The notes under the pieces: generated by a model
What the model saw: only the letters and a program-made list of their open reading frames with translations
Databases searched by the model: none
Told to the model about the DNA's origin: nothing
Part shown: positions 38,433 through 48,094 of the stretch, piece by piece
Numbering within the stretch: the stretch's first letter is position 1
Layout of the letters: each line of letters opens with the position of its first letter
Translations under genes and position numbers: made by a program
Assembly (NCBI RefSeq): GCF_002855575.1
Contig: NZ_PKRQ01000002.1
Span: forward strand, 124,001 to 188,000
Direction: 5' to 3'
From: Tabrizicola sp. TH137
GTDB lineage: Bacteria > Pseudomonadota > Alphaproteobacteria > Rhodobacterales > Rhodobacteraceae
Length of the DNA: 64,000 nt

Positions 38433-39611
38433 TCAGAGGGGGATGTAGTCGACCTCGGTTCCTGCGGGGCGCGGGCCATCGCCCAGCGGGCGGATCAGGA
38501 GGGCATCCGCCTCGGTCAGGATGGTGATGAGGGCGCTGTCCTGCCTGTCGAAGGGCGTGATGCGGGGCAGGCCCGTGCCGGGGGCAAGGCGGGCGCGCAT
38601 GTAATGCGCGCGGGGACCGGTGGGGCCGACATCGGCGCCAAGCGTGGCGCGGGCTGTGGCGGGCGGGGTCTGCCCCAGGCCAAGCAGCGCGCGCACCATC
38701 GGCAACAGGAACAGATGCCCGCAGACGATGGAGGAGACGGGATTGCCTGGCAGGCCCAGCATCGGGATGCCGCGCAACCGGCCTGCCATCAGCGGTTTGC
38801 CGGGGCGCATGGCGATCTTGTAGAAGGCGCGTTCCATCCCCATGCTTTCGGCCACGCGGCCGACGAGATCGTGGTCGCCGACCGAGGCGCCGCCGATGGT
38901 GACCACCAGATCGGCCCCTTCGGCGAGGGAGAGGACGGTGAAGAGTTCCGCCTCCGTGTCGCGGGCGATGGGGAGGAGGCGGGCCTGTGCCCCCTCGGCC
39001 TCCACCAGCGCGGCGAGGGTGTAGCTGTTCGAGGCGATGATCTGGTCATCGCGCGGGGTTTCGCCGGGCATCACCAGCTCATCCCCCGTGGGGATGATGG
39101 CGACGACGGGGCGGCGCGTGACCGGCACCTCGGCGATGTTCATCGCGGCGAGAAGGGCGAGGTCGTTGGGGCGCAGGCGGCGGGGGGTGACGGTGGCGCC
39201 TGCGCGGAAATCCTGCCCGGCGGGGCGGATATGGGTGGCGGCATCGGCCCCTTCGCGGAGCGTGATGTGGTCACCGTCGCGGATGACATCTTCCTGAATG
39301 ACGACGCGGGTCGCGCCATCGGGGATGGGGGCACCGGTGAAGATGCGGACGGCCTGGCCGGGGGCGATGGTTCCGGTCCAGGCATGGCCAGCGCCCGCCT
39401 CGCCGATCACGGCGAAGCTGTCACCGGGGGACGGGTCGCCTTGCAGGGCATAGCCATCCATGGCAGATGCGGGGAAGGGCGGCTGGTCGCGGGTGGCGGC
39501 GACGGGCTGCGCAAGGACGCGGCCCGCGGCATGGCGCAGGGCAACGGTTTCCGCCTCCAGCGGGCGGGTGAGGGCGAAGCATTTCGCCAGCGCCTCTTCA
39601 ACGGAAATCAT
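38433..39611 (-). CDS. moeA: Molybdopterin molybdotransferase MoeA
   Basis: Inserts molybdate into adenylated molybdopterin. The 392 residues show MoeA landmarks: [31 protein letters not shown] and [11 protein letters not shown] with [14 protein letters not shown]. It overlaps moaC by 4 nt (translational coupling). The cofactor product would be used by the hydroxylase at 30.4 kb. Confidence 0.96.
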   Translation of the reverse strand: MISVEEALAKCFALTRPLEAETVALRHAAGRVLAQPVAATRDQPPFPASAMDGYALQGDPSPGDSFAVIGEAGAGHAWTGTIAPGQAVRIFTGAPIPDGATRVVIQEDVIRDGDHITLREGADAATHIRPAGQDFRAGATVTPRRLRPNDLALLAAMNIAEVPVTRRPVVAIIPTGDELVMPGETPRDDQIIASNSYTLAALVEAEGAQARLLPIARDTEAELFTVLSLAEGADLVVTIGGASVGDHDLVGRVAESMGMERAFYKIAMRPGKPLMAGRLRGIPMLGLPGNPVSSIVCGHLFLLPMVRALLGLGQTPPATARATLGADVGPTGPRAHYMRARLAPGTGLPRITPFDRQDSALITILTEADALLIRPLGDGPRPAGTEVDYIPL

Positions 39612-40090
39612 GGCGCGGCCTCGAACCTGCCGGACTTGCCGCCATCCTTCATCAGAAGGCGGAGGCCCTCGATCCGCATGCCCTTTTCGGCGGCCTTCAG
39701 CATGTCGTAAATCGTCAGACAGGCGATGGAGACGGCGGTGAGCGCCTCCATCTCTACCCCCGTCTGGCCGCTGGTGCGGACGGTGGCGGTGACGATGACG
39801 CCGGGAAGGCCGGGGTCGGGCGTCAGGTCCAGCGCGACCTTGGTGATGGGCAGGGGGTGGCAGAGCGGGATGAGGTCGGCAGTGCGTTTGGCCCCCATGA
39901 TGCCCGCAAGGCGCGCGACGCCCAGCACATCGCCCTTCTTCGCGCGGCCTTCGGTGACAAGGGCCAGCGTTTCCGCCGTCATCACCACGCGGCCCTCGGC
40001 AATTGCGGTCCGGTCGGTCACGGGCTTGGCCGAGACATCGACCATATGCGCATCGCCCTTGTCGTCGAAATGGGTGAGGGGCGAGGTCAT
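39608..40090 (-). CDS. moaC: Cyclic pyranopterin monophosphate synthase MoaC
   Basis: Second step of molybdopterin synthesis (cPMP formation after MoaA). The 160 residues include [34 protein letters not shown] and [28 protein letters not shown]. It starts 5 nt after trpC. Here it is embedded between trp and moeA, a gene order found in other Rhodobacterales. Confidence 0.97.
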   Translation of the reverse strand: MTSPLTHFDDKGDAHMVDVSAKPVTDRTAIAEGRVVMTAETLALVTEGRAKKGDVLGVARLAGIMGAKRTADLIPLCHPLPITKVALDLTPDPGLPGVIVTATVRTSGQTGVEMEALTAVSIACLTIYDMLKAAEKGMRIEGLRLLMKDGGKSGRFEAAP

Positions 40091-40095
40091 GCGGC

Positions 40096-40902
40096 CTACC
40101 TGCTGCCGGTCAGGGGGCGGGAGAGGATGGTGCGCGTTGCGGCCTCCACATCCTTTTGCCGCATCAGGCTTTCGCCGATGAGGAAGCAGCGCGCGCCGAA
40201 GCGGGCGAGATCGGCCAGATCGTCGGGCGTGTAAAGTCCGCTTTCCGAGATGATGAGACGGTCTTCCGGCACGCGGCGGGCCAGATCGCGGGTCGTGTCG
40301 AGCGTGACCTCGAACGTGTGCAGATTGCGGTTGTTGATGCCGATCAGGGGCGACTTCAGCAAGGCGGCCCGGTCAAGTTCGGCCCGGTCATGCACCTCGA
40401 TCAGCACATCCATGCCCCAGGCGAAGGCGGCCTCTTCCAGTTCGGCCGCCTGCGTGTCGGTCAGCGAGGCCATGATGAGAAGGATGCAATCGGCGTGCAG
40501 CCCCCGCGCCTCAACGATCTGGTAGGGATCGTAGATGAAATCCTTGCGCAGGCAGGGAAGATCCGTCGCCTGATGCGCGGCGGTGAGATAGCTGTCATCC
40601 CCCTGGAAGCTTGGCCCGTCGGTGAGGACGGAAAGGCAGGTCGCCCCCCCGGCCTCATAGGCGCGGGCGAGGGCGGGCGGGTCGAAATCGGGGCGGATCA
40701 GGCCCTTGGAGGGGCTTGCCTTCTTGATTTCGGCGATCAGGCCGTATCCCGTCTGAGCGGCCTCTGTCAAAGCGCGGGCAAAGCCGCGCGGGGCGGGGGC
40801 GGCATTGGCGGCCTCTTCAAGATCGGCAAGTGAGCGCTGCGCCTTGCGGGCGGCGACTTCTTCCAGCTTGTAGGCCTTGATGCGTTCGAGAATGGTGCTC
40901 AT
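40096..40902 (-). CDS. trpC: Indole-3-glycerol phosphate synthase
   Basis: A (beta/alpha)8 barrel enzyme of 268 residues, fourth step of tryptophan synthesis. [43 protein letters not shown] and [13 protein letters not shown] are TrpC hallmarks. It sits 50 nt after trpD and 5 nt before moaC, so the trp and mo genes are likely one transcript. Confidence 0.97.
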   Translation of the reverse strand: MSTILERIKAYKLEEVAARKAQRSLADLEEAANAAPAPRGFARALTEAAQTGYGLIAEIKKASPSKGLIRPDFDPPALARAYEAGGATCLSVLTDGPSFQGDDSYLTAAHQATDLPCLRKDFIYDPYQIVEARGLHADCILLIMASLTDTQAAELEEAAFAWGMDVLIEVHDRAELDRAALLKSPLIGINNRNLHTFEVTLDTTRDLARRVPEDRLIISESGLYTPDDLADLARFGARCFLIGESLMRQKDVEAATRTILSRPLTGSR

Positions 40903-40952
40903 GCCATGTCCCTAGCGGGTGGTGGGTGGGAAGGGAAGGCCCCGGCGGGGAC

Positions 40953-41969
40953 TTACCCCCCTGTGGTGATGCGGGCGACAGCGGCCACCTTGGCGCGGGC
41001 GGCGCCGCTGTCGATGGCGGCGGCGGCCTTGTCCACGCCATCGCGCAGGGTAGCGGCCTTGTCCGCCACCACAAGCGCGGCGGCGGCGTTGAGCAGGACC
41101 GCGTCACGATAGGCGCCCCGTTCCCCATCCAGCAGAGCCCGAAAGGCCTGTGCGTTTTCCGACGGCGTCCCGCCCAGAATGGACTCGAAGGGGTGATAGG
41201 GCAGCCCGGCATCCTCTGGCCCGATCTCGAATTCGCGGATCGTGCCGCCTTCCAGCGCAACGACTTGCGACCGGGCGGCGATGGAAAGCTCATCCGTTCC
41301 GTCCCCGCCATGCACGAGCCAGGCGCGTTCCGAGCCGAGCGCCAGCAGGGTTTCGGCCATCGGGCGCAAGAGGCGCGGCGCAAAGGCCCCTGTCAATTGC
41401 CGCTTGGCCCCGGCAGGGTTGGTGAGCGGGCCGAGGATGTTGAAGATGGTGCGGGTGCCAAGTTCCATCCGCACCGGGCCGACATGGCGCATGGCAGGGT
41501 GGTGCATGGGGGCCATCATGAAGCCGATGCCCGCCTCTGCGAGGCAACGCTCCACCACATCGGGGCCGACCATGACGTTGAGGCCCAGTTCCGTCAGCGC
41601 ATCGGCAGAGCCCGACTTGGAGGACAGGTTGCGGTTGCCATGCTTGGCCACCGGCACGCCCGCCCCCGCCACGACAAAGGCCGCGGCCGTGGAGATGTTG
41701 AGCGTGCCCTTCCCGTCGCCGCCCGTGCCGACGATATCCATCGCGCCGGGGGGCGCGGTGACGCGGTTGCATTTCGACCGCATCACGCTGGCGGCGGCGG
41801 CATATTCATCGACCGTCTCGCCCCGCGTGCGCAGCGCCATCAGGAAGCCGCCCATCTGGGCGGGGGTGCCCTCGCCGTTGAAGAGCGCCTCGAAGGCCGT
41901 CTGGGCCTCGGCCCGCGTCAGGGCGCGTTCGGCGGCGATGCCGATCAGGGGGCGGAGCGCGTCGCTCAT
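40953..41969 (-). CDS. trpD: Anthranilate phosphoribosyltransferase
   Basis: Second step of tryptophan synthesis, 338 residues. The PRPP site is [19 protein letters not shown], with [22 protein letters not shown] and [17 protein letters not shown] following. Its start overlaps the trpG stop by 4 nt. The dimeric enzyme would use anthranilate from TrpE/TrpG in this window. Confidence 0.97.
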   Translation of the reverse strand: MSDALRPLIGIAAERALTRAEAQTAFEALFNGEGTPAQMGGFLMALRTRGETVDEYAAAASVMRSKCNRVTAPPGAMDIVGTGGDGKGTLNISTAAAFVVAGAGVPVAKHGNRNLSSKSGSADALTELGLNVMVGPDVVERCLAEAGIGFMMAPMHHPAMRHVGPVRMELGTRTIFNILGPLTNPAGAKRQLTGAFAPRLLRPMAETLLALGSERAWLVHGGDGTDELSIAARSQVVALEGGTIREFEIGPEDAGLPYHPFESILGGTPSENAQAFRALLDGERGAYRDAVLLNAAAALVVADKAATLRDGVDKAAAAIDSGAARAKVAAVARITTGG

Positions 41970-42556
41970 GCCGGCACCGCGGCGGCCTTGGCCTCATCCA
42001 GGAAGTTGCGCAGCAGCTGGTGCCCGTGTTCCGAGGCGATGCTTTCCGGGTGGAACTGCACGCCTTCGATCAGCCTGTCCTTGTGGCGCAGGCCCATGAT
42101 GGTGCCGTCCTCCAGCCAGGCCGTGACGTCAAGGCAATCGGGCAGGGTGGCGCGGTCCACGATCAGCGAATGGTAGCGGGTGGCGAGGAAGGGCGAAGGC
42201 AGGCCGCGGAAGACGCCTTTGCCCGCATGGTGCATCGCGCCCATCTTGCCATGCACGATTTCGTGGCAGCGGATGACCTTGCCGCCGAAGGCCTCGCCGA
42301 TCGTCTGATGGCCCAGGCAGACGCCGAGGAGGGGGATGCGCGCCTCTGACGCCGCCATCGTCAGGGGCAGGCAGATGCCCGCCTGTGCCGGGTCGCAGGG
42401 GCCGGGGGAAAGGACGATGGCCTCGGGCCGCAGGGCCAGCACGGCCTGCACGTCCAGCGCATCGTTGCGCTTCACGACGACCTCGGCCCCCAACTCGCCC
42501 AGATAATGGACGAGGTTGTAGGTGAAGCTGTCATAGTTGTCGATCAGAAGCAGCAT
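41966..42556 (-). CDS. trpG: Anthranilate synthase glutamine amidotransferase subunit
   Basis: A 196-residue class I glutaminase supplying ammonia to TrpE. The start [15 protein letters not shown] fits the family exactly, [15 protein letters not shown] contains the nucleophilic Cys, and [14 protein letters not shown] the His/Glu pair. TrpE is 2.1 kb away across a plus-strand deacetylase-like gene. The protein may also serve aminodeoxychorismate synthesis. Confidence 0.95.
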   Translation of the reverse strand: MLLLIDNYDSFTYNLVHYLGELGAEVVVKRNDALDVQAVLALRPEAIVLSPGPCDPAQAGICLPLTMAASEARIPLLGVCLGHQTIGEAFGGKVIRCHEIVHGKMGAMHHAGKGVFRGLPSPFLATRYHSLIVDRATLPDCLDVTAWLEDGTIMGLRHKDRLIEGVQFHPESIASEHGHQLLRNFLDEAKAAAVPA

Positions 42557-42692
42557 CTTGCAGGGCCTTGCCGGATAGGGGATGAACCCGCGAAAGGGTC
42601 GGGCTATACATGGGCCGAGCGCAAGAGGGGCGTCAAGTGATACTGGCACCCCCAAGGCCCGCAAAGGGCCGCAGGGAAGAGGAGTGCAGGCG

Positions 42693-44159
42693 GTGATCCG
42701 GGGCTTCGTGACGGGCGTGATCTGGGGGGGCGTGGTGGCGGCGGCGGGCCTCGCCGTGATGTCTCAGGTGGCACCTCTGCCGCAGGCGGCGGGCGATATC
42801 CCGCCGGATGCTGCTGAGGCTGCACCCGAGGCGGTGGCCGTGCCCGAGGTGGCGGAACCGGAGGAGAAGCCGGAAATCCTTCAGAAGGGACCGGAGCCCG
42901 CCGCAGAGGCAGAGCCCGGCCCGGAAGAGGCCGAAGCCGCGCCGCAGGATGGCAGCGCCGCAGAAACCGATGCGCCGCCAGCGGCCGAGGCGCAAGCCGT
43001 TGAGCCACCAGTGGAAATCATCGCGGCCGCGCCGACGGCCCCGGCTGCGACGCCGTCCGCCGATGCGGTTCCGACTCCCTCCACGACTGCGCCTTCGGCC
43101 CCCGCGCAGCCCGAGACGGCCGCGCCCTCGGCCACCGTGCCCGAGCCGACGGCCGAGCCGAGCCCGGCCCCGCTTCCGGCGCCGCCCTTGGTGCCGATGG
43201 GCGAGGCGGCCCCGGCCCCGGCGGAAGCCCCGCCCGCCGCTGCCCCGGCCCCGCAGGAAGAGGCCCTGCTCAGCCCCGCCCCGGAACCGGAGGCGGAGCT
43301 GCCGCCGCTGATGATCGTTCCCGATGCGCCGGACGGGGCGGAGGGGCAGGCGCAACTGCCGCCCGAAGGCACGATTCAGGGGAATGCGGAAGGGGTGACG
43401 ACCGACCGGCTGCCCCGGATCGGCGATGCGCCGGAGACCGCGCCCGAGGCGGAGGCAGAGATCGCCGAACAGGGGACAACGCCGCTGGAACTGTTTGCCC
43501 GCGCCTTTGACAATCCGGAGGGCAAGCCGCTTTTCGCGCTGCTCCTGATCGACGAGGGGGCCGATCCGGCGCTGCGGGCGGAACTGGCGGAACTGCCCTT
43601 CCCGGTGACCTTCGTCCTTGATCCGCTGAAGCCGGAAACTGCTGCGGCTGCAAGGGTTTACCGGGATGCCGGGCAGGAGGTGGCGATGCTGGCGACAGGC
43701 CTTCCGGCGGGGGCGACGGCGGCGGATATGGAGCAGAGCTTCCAGGCGCTGGACCTGGCCCTGCCCGAGGCGGTGGCGGTGGTCGATGCGCCTCTGGGCG
43801 GGTTCCAGGACGATCTGGTGCTGGCGCGGCAGGCGGTGCCGATCGTGGCCGCACAGGGGCGGGGGCTGGTCACCTATGACCGGGGCCTGAACCCCGCGGA
43901 TCAGGTGGCGCGGCGCGAGGGCGTGCCGGCGGCGGTGATCTTCCGGGTCCTTGATTCCGAAGGGGAATCCGTCCCCAAGATGCGCAACTACCTGGATCGT
44001 GCGGCCTTCAAGGCGGCGCAGGAGGGGCGGGTCGTGGTGATCGGCCGGGCAAGGCCGGAGACGGTGGCGGCGATCCTGGAATGGACGGTGGAGGGGCGGG
44101 GGGCGAGTGTGGCGCTGGCGCCGGTGAGCGCGGTGCTGGATCGGCCCGCAAACAACTGA
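42693..44159 (+). CDS. Divergent polysaccharide deacetylase family protein
   Basis: A 488-residue protein starting at GTG ([13 protein letters not shown]...), chosen because GAAGAGGAG lies 8 nt before it. One membrane segment (about 3-25) anchors it. Residues about 30-230 are Pro/Ala/Glu-rich low complexity. The C-terminal domain (about 260-480) matches the divergent polysaccharide deacetylase (YibQ-type) fold: [47 protein letters not shown]. It splits trpG from trpE but reads the other way. Its substrate is unknown. Confidence 0.82.
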   Translation: MIRGFVTGVIWGGVVAAAGLAVMSQVAPLPQAAGDIPPDAAEAAPEAVAVPEVAEPEEKPEILQKGPEPAAEAEPGPEEAEAAPQDGSAAETDAPPAAEAQAVEPPVEIIAAAPTAPAATPSADAVPTPSTTAPSAPAQPETAAPSATVPEPTAEPSPAPLPAPPLVPMGEAAPAPAEAPPAAAPAPQEEALLSPAPEPEAELPPLMIVPDAPDGAEGQAQLPPEGTIQGNAEGVTTDRLPRIGDAPETAPEAEAEIAEQGTTPLELFARAFDNPEGKPLFALLLIDEGADPALRAELAELPFPVTFVLDPLKPETAAAARVYRDAGQEVAMLATGLPAGATAADMEQSFQALDLALPEAVAVVDAPLGGFQDDLVLARQAVPIVAAQGRGLVTYDRGLNPADQVARREGVPAAVIFRVLDSEGESVPKMRNYLDRAAFKAAQEGRVVVIGRARPETVAAILEWTVEGRGASVALAPVSAVLDRPANN

Positions 44160-44189
44160 GAACGCTGGATTTACCTGGCCGGCGAGGCG

Positions 44190-44250
44190 AAAACCGCCGT
44201 GCCGCATCCTGTGCCGCATTCTGTGCCGCAAACTGTGGCCACGCAGCGTA
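44190..44250 (+). repeat. Dispersed 12-nt-unit element, copy 3
   Basis: Three 12-nt units (TGCCGCATCCTG, TGCCGCATTCTG and TGCCGCAAACTG registers) are followed by TGTGGCCACGCAGCG. It starts 31 nt after the stop of the deacetylase-like gene. CCGTTAAGGTAAACGCGG follows, like copy 1. Confidence 0.85.
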
Positions 44251-44475
44251 CGCTCATCCCCCGTTAAGGTAAACGCGGGGGGGAGGGGCCTGAAACTTCC
44301 CTCTGGCCGACAGCCGCCGGTTCATCCCGCATTAAGGTTAACGCCCCCCCCCAGAGGGGTTTCCCAACCCCATCTCCGGCCTCCCGACCCATCCGCTCCC
44401 CTCTGCTGTCTTCACGCTTCCTTAACCCGCCAAGGGGAGGATGGCCCTGCGGTACAGGGAGGGATCCCGATGACC

Positions 44476-44541
44476 GTGACAGGAAGTGGCACCCCGTCCG
44501 GCTGCATCGGGCGGGGTGTTCCGCATGACGGGCCCTGTCAC
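44476..44541 (+). other. Nested stem-loop, possible small RNA
   Basis: An outer stem GTGACAGG/CCTGTCAC (44476-44483 with 44534-44541) encloses an 11-bp inner stem CACCCCGTCCG/CGGGCGGGGTG (one G-U pair, 7-nt loop, 44490-44518). It lies 85 nt from the trpE stop, in a region without genes. Confidence 0.4.
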
Positions 44542-44605
44542 TTTCTGTCGAAAAATATCCTCGGGGGGTGAGGAGCGCAGCGACGAGGGGGGCAGACAGC
44601 CCCCC
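44539..44605 (+). repeat. CACTTTCTGTCGAAAA element, copy in trpE 3' region
   Basis: Starts CACTTTCTGTCGAAAA and ends with the hairpin GGGGGGC-AGACA-GCCCCCC (44587-44605). The same head and hairpin occur on the minus strand after valS (about 23349-23419). Confidence 0.7.
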
Positions 44606-44625
44606 TTGCGACGCCGGTCCCCGGG

Positions 44626-46134
44626 TCAGCCGTTGCCGCGCCGGGCGAAAAGGCCTGCATCCTCGGCCGCGCGGCGCAGGGCGCGGGACTTGTTCACCGT
44701 CTCCTGATATTCCGCCTCGGGGTCGCTGTCATAGACCACGCCGCCGCCGGCCTGGATATAAAGCGTCTCGTCCTTGAGGACGGCGGTGCGCAGGGCGATG
44801 CAGAAATCCATCTCGCCATTGCAGGCGAAATAGCCCACGCCGCCGCCATAGACGCCGCGCTTTTCGGGTTCCAGCTCGTCGATGATTTCCATCGCCCGCA
44901 CCTTGGGCGCGCCCGACACCGTGCCTGCGGGCAGACCCGCCAGCAGGGCCGAAAGCGCATCCTCGCCTTCGGCGATCTGGCCCACCACGTTCGAGACGAT
45001 GTGCATGACGTGGGAATAGCGTTCGATGATGAACTGTTCCGTGGGCTTCACCGTGCCGACCCTGGCCACGCGGCCCACATCATTGCGCCCGAGATCGAGC
45101 AGCATCAGATGTTCGGCCAGTTCCTTCTTGTCCGACAAAAGGTCAAGCTCCAGCGCCTTGTCCTCTTCCGGCGTCGCGCCGCGCTTGCGGGTGCCGGCGA
45201 TGGGGCGGATCGTCACTTCGCCGTCGCGCAGGCGGACGAGGATCTCGGGGCTGGCCCCGACCACCTGAAACCCGCCGAAGTTGAAGAAGAAGAGGAAGGG
45301 CGAGGGGTTGGTGCGCCGCAAAGACCGGTAAAGGGCGAAGGGCGGCAATTCGAAGCGCTGCGCCCAGCGTTGCGAAGGGACGACCTGGAAGATATCGCCC
45401 GCCCGGATGTAATCCTTGGCCTTTTCCACGGCGGCCTTGTAGCCCTCATGGGTGAAGTTCGACACGGCCTCGCCCACTGGCGCGGCCTCGCCGAAATCGC
45501 GTTGGGCCGGGGGGGCGCGATCCAGATCGCGCAGCGCGTCCATCACCCGTTCGGCGGCCTGGGCATAGGCGGCGCGGGCGGAGAGGCCGGAGGCGACCCA
45601 GGCCGGGGCGACCACGGTCACGTCGCCCTTCACCCCGTCCAGCACCGCCACGACGGAGGGGCGCATCAGCACCGCATCGGGCAGGCCGAGCGGATCGGGG
45701 TTCACATCGGGCAGGTGTTCCACCAGACGGATCATGTCATAGCCGAGATAGCCGAAAAGGCCCGAGGCGATGGCGGGCAGGCCTTCGGGCAGGTCGATCC
45801 GGCTTTCCGCGATCAGCGCGCGCAGCGTGTCGAGCGGGTGACCATCGAGAGGGGTGAAAGCGGCCGGGTCGAAGCGGGCCTCGCGGTTGATGCGGCTTTG
45901 CTGCCCGTGGCATTGCCAGATCAGATCGGGCTTCATGCCGACCACGGAATAGCGGCCGCGCACCTCGCCCCCTGTCACGCTTTCCAGCATGAAAGTATCG
46001 GCGCGCGCCTCGGCCAGTTTCAGCATGAGCGAGACGGGCGTATCGAGATCGGCGGCGATACGGGCATGGACAAGCTGGTTGCGCCCTTCGGCCCAGCCTT
46101 TTTCGAATGCCTCGAAGGAGGGTTCCAGTTTCAT
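44626..46134 (-). CDS. trpE: Anthranilate synthase component I
   Basis: Converts chorismate to anthranilate with TrpG. The 502 residues start MKLEPSFEAFEKGWAEG. C-terminal chorismate-binding hallmarks include FQVVPSQRWAQRF, PIAGTRKRGATPEEDKALE, LMLLDLGRNDVGRVARVG and GAPKVRAMEIIDELEP. Its start is 10 nt after ppiD, so it is probably co-transcribed with it. No trp leader peptide was found upstream. Confidence 0.97.
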   Translation of the reverse strand: MKLEPSFEAFEKGWAEGRNQLVHARIAADLDTPVSLMLKLAEARADTFMLESVTGGEVRGRYSVVGMKPDLIWQCHGQQSRINREARFDPAAFTPLDGHPLDTLRALIAESRIDLPEGLPAIASGLFGYLGYDMIRLVEHLPDVNPDPLGLPDAVLMRPSVVAVLDGVKGDVTVVAPAWVASGLSARAAYAQAAERVMDALRDLDRAPPAQRDFGEAAPVGEAVSNFTHEGYKAAVEKAKDYIRAGDIFQVVPSQRWAQRFELPPFALYRSLRRTNPSPFLFFFNFGGFQVVGASPEILVRLRDGEVTIRPIAGTRKRGATPEEDKALELDLLSDKKELAEHLMLLDLGRNDVGRVARVGTVKPTEQFIIERYSHVMHIVSNVVGQIAEGEDALSALLAGLPAGTVSGAPKVRAMEIIDELEPEKRGVYGGGVGYFACNGEMDFCIALRTAVLKDETLYIQAGGGVVYDSDPEAEYQETVNKSRALRRAAEDAGLFARRGNG

Positions 46135-46144
46135 CGCCGGGTCT

Positions 46145-48022
46145 TCAGTTGAACTGGGCATGGACCGCGTTGACGGCGGTCTGGTCGATCTGGATGCCGG
46201 CCTCGTTCGACAGGGCATTGGTGAAGAGCTGGAAGGCGTCCTGCGCCAGTGTCTGCTGGGCGCGGATGGAGATGGCCTCGCGCAATGCGATGGCGTCTTC
46301 GCCTTCGGTTTCGGCGGGGCGGATCGCATCGAGCCGGAGCAGGCCGGTGAAGCCGTCGGCCTGCACCAGTTGCAGATCGCCTTCGGTCATGCGGAAGAGC
46401 GTGTCGAGCAGGGCGGGCGGCGCATCCTCGACAAAGCCGTCGCGGGTGATGTCGCGGCCCACGGTGACGATGCCGAAACTGCCCAGCGAGGCGCCGGCCG
46501 CCACTTCGGCCTTTACCGCCTCGGCGCGGGTGGCGAGGGCGGCTTGCAGCGCCTCGGTGCGCCAGCCTTCGGTCACGGCGTCGCGGGCTTCGTCCAGCGG
46601 GATGGGGGTGGGGGGGACGATCTCGTCGAGACGCAGGGCGACGAGGGCGCCATCGTCAAGCTGGATCGCCTCGGGGAAGTCGCCTTCCTGAAGCGCCTCG
46701 GCGGCCTCGCGGAAATCGGGATAGGCGGCGATGCCCTCATTCGACTGGCCGGGGATGTAGTCGAGGGTGGCAAGTTCCATCCCCGCATCCTGCGCGACCT
46801 CTTCCAGATCGGCGCCGGAGGCGAGAAGATCGTCGATCTCGTCGATCCGCGCCCCGATGGCGCGGCGGGCGGCATCCACCCGCATTTCGGCCGAAAGGCT
46901 TTCGCGGGCCTCGTCGAAGGTGGTTTCCTGGGCGGAAAGGATGGCATTCATGCGGAAGAGCGCGGGGCCGAGATCCGACATGACAGGCCCCGCAACGCCG
47001 GGTTCGGTGAGGGCGAAGACGGCTTCGCCCGCCGTGCCGAGATCGGCCCGGGAGACATCGCCGAGGTCGATCGCATCCAGCGTCAGGCCGCGTTCTGCGA
47101 CGAGGTCGTCGAAGGTCACCTCGCCTGCGTCAAGGCGGGCGCGGGCGGCCTGCGCCTCGGCCTCGGTCGGATAGACGAGCCGTTCGACAAGGCGCTTTTC
47201 GGGGATCATGAATTCGTCGATGCGCTGGTCATAGAGGTCGCGCAGGGCGGTTTCGTCCACCTCCATCGTCGGGGCGAGGGTTTCGGGCAGGAGCGCGACA
47301 TAGGTGATGCGCTTGGCCTCGGGTCGGGTGAAGCGGGCGATGTTGGCGTCGTAGAAGGCTTGCAGATCGGCCTCGGTCGGATCGGCGAGGGGGGTGGGCA
47401 GATCGGCTTCGGTCAGGGTCAGGAGCGAGAAGCCGCGGCGTTCGCCGGCATAGGCCGTCAGCGTATCGGTCAGGGCGGCGGGCGCGGCGAAGCCGCCGAC
47501 CACGGCCCCTTGCAGGATGGAGCGGGCGACATCCTCGCGGATGGAGCGTTCGAACTGCGCCTCGGTCAGGTCGTTGCGTTCGAGGGTGAAGCGATAGGCC
47601 TCGCGGTCGAAGCTGCCGGCGGTGCCCTGGAAGGCGCCCATCTGGGTGATCTCGCCCGCCACGGTGGCATCGCCCACCGAGATGCCGATGCGCGCGGCTT
47701 CGTTGTCGAGCGCGGCGCGGGTGATGACGGTCTGGAGGACCTGGGTGTCGAGCCCGAAGGCCTGGGCCTGCGAGAAGGGGATGGGCTGGCCCACCTGCGC
47801 CGAGAGGGCGTTGAGTTCCTGCTGGAGCGCGCGGGCGTAGTCGTTCACCTCGATCTCGCGGTCGCCGACGCGGCCGAGGGTGGTGACGCCGCCGCCGAAA
47901 TTGGTGACGCCGAAGCCGCCGAGGCCCAGCATGACGAAGACGAGCAGCACCCAGACGACATAGCTGCCGAGGCCCTTCTTCTTGCGGGGCTGGTCTTCGG
48001 TCTCGGTCGTCTTCTTGGCCAT
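46145..48022 (-). CDS. PpiD-type peptidyl-prolyl isomerase/chaperone
   Basis: A 625-residue periplasmic folding protein tethered by one N-terminal membrane helix (about 19-40: GSYVVWVLLVFVMLGLGGFG). The SurA-like N-terminal domain starts near residue 50 (VGDREIEVNDYARALQQEL). A parvulin-like domain around 240-400 is divergent, as is common in PpiD, and may lack isomerase activity. It is upstream of trpE in a tight operon. Confidence 0.88.
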   Translation of the reverse strand: MAKKTTETEDQPRKKKGLGSYVVWVLLVFVMLGLGGFGVTNFGGGVTTLGRVGDREIEVNDYARALQQELNALSAQVGQPIPFSQAQAFGLDTQVLQTVITRAALDNEAARIGISVGDATVAGEITQMGAFQGTAGSFDREAYRFTLERNDLTEAQFERSIREDVARSILQGAVVGGFAAPAALTDTLTAYAGERRGFSLLTLTEADLPTPLADPTEADLQAFYDANIARFTRPEAKRITYVALLPETLAPTMEVDETALRDLYDQRIDEFMIPEKRLVERLVYPTEAEAQAARARLDAGEVTFDDLVAERGLTLDAIDLGDVSRADLGTAGEAVFALTEPGVAGPVMSDLGPALFRMNAILSAQETTFDEARESLSAEMRVDAARRAIGARIDEIDDLLASGADLEEVAQDAGMELATLDYIPGQSNEGIAAYPDFREAAEALQEGDFPEAIQLDDGALVALRLDEIVPPTPIPLDEARDAVTEGWRTEALQAALATRAEAVKAEVAAGASLGSFGIVTVGRDITRDGFVEDAPPALLDTLFRMTEGDLQLVQADGFTGLLRLDAIRPAETEGEDAIALREAISIRAQQTLAQDAFQLFTNALSNEAGIQIDQTAVNAVHAQFN

Positions 48023-48094
48023 GGGGCGCGCCTGTCCGGGCTGGGAATGTGTCGCAGACTGTCTAGTGGGTCAGGGCGCGGGGGGCAAGCGGGG

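Larger units (their letters stand above)
44160..44625. other. Repeat-rich gene-free region
   Basis: Between the convergent deacetylase-like gene and trpE. In order it holds dispersed-repeat copy 3 (44190-44250), two TTAAGG-type direct repeats (44264, 44331), a C-run, a strong hairpin region (44476-44541, listed separately) and an element shared with the valS 3' end (44539-44605). No standard gene was seen; a 33-codon frame at 44470-44571 is discussed in the findings. Confidence 0.6.

Noticed and set aside
44470-44571. trp leader peptide for attenuation
   Set aside because: It is on the strand opposite to trpE and lies beyond its 3' end; it contains no Trp codons.
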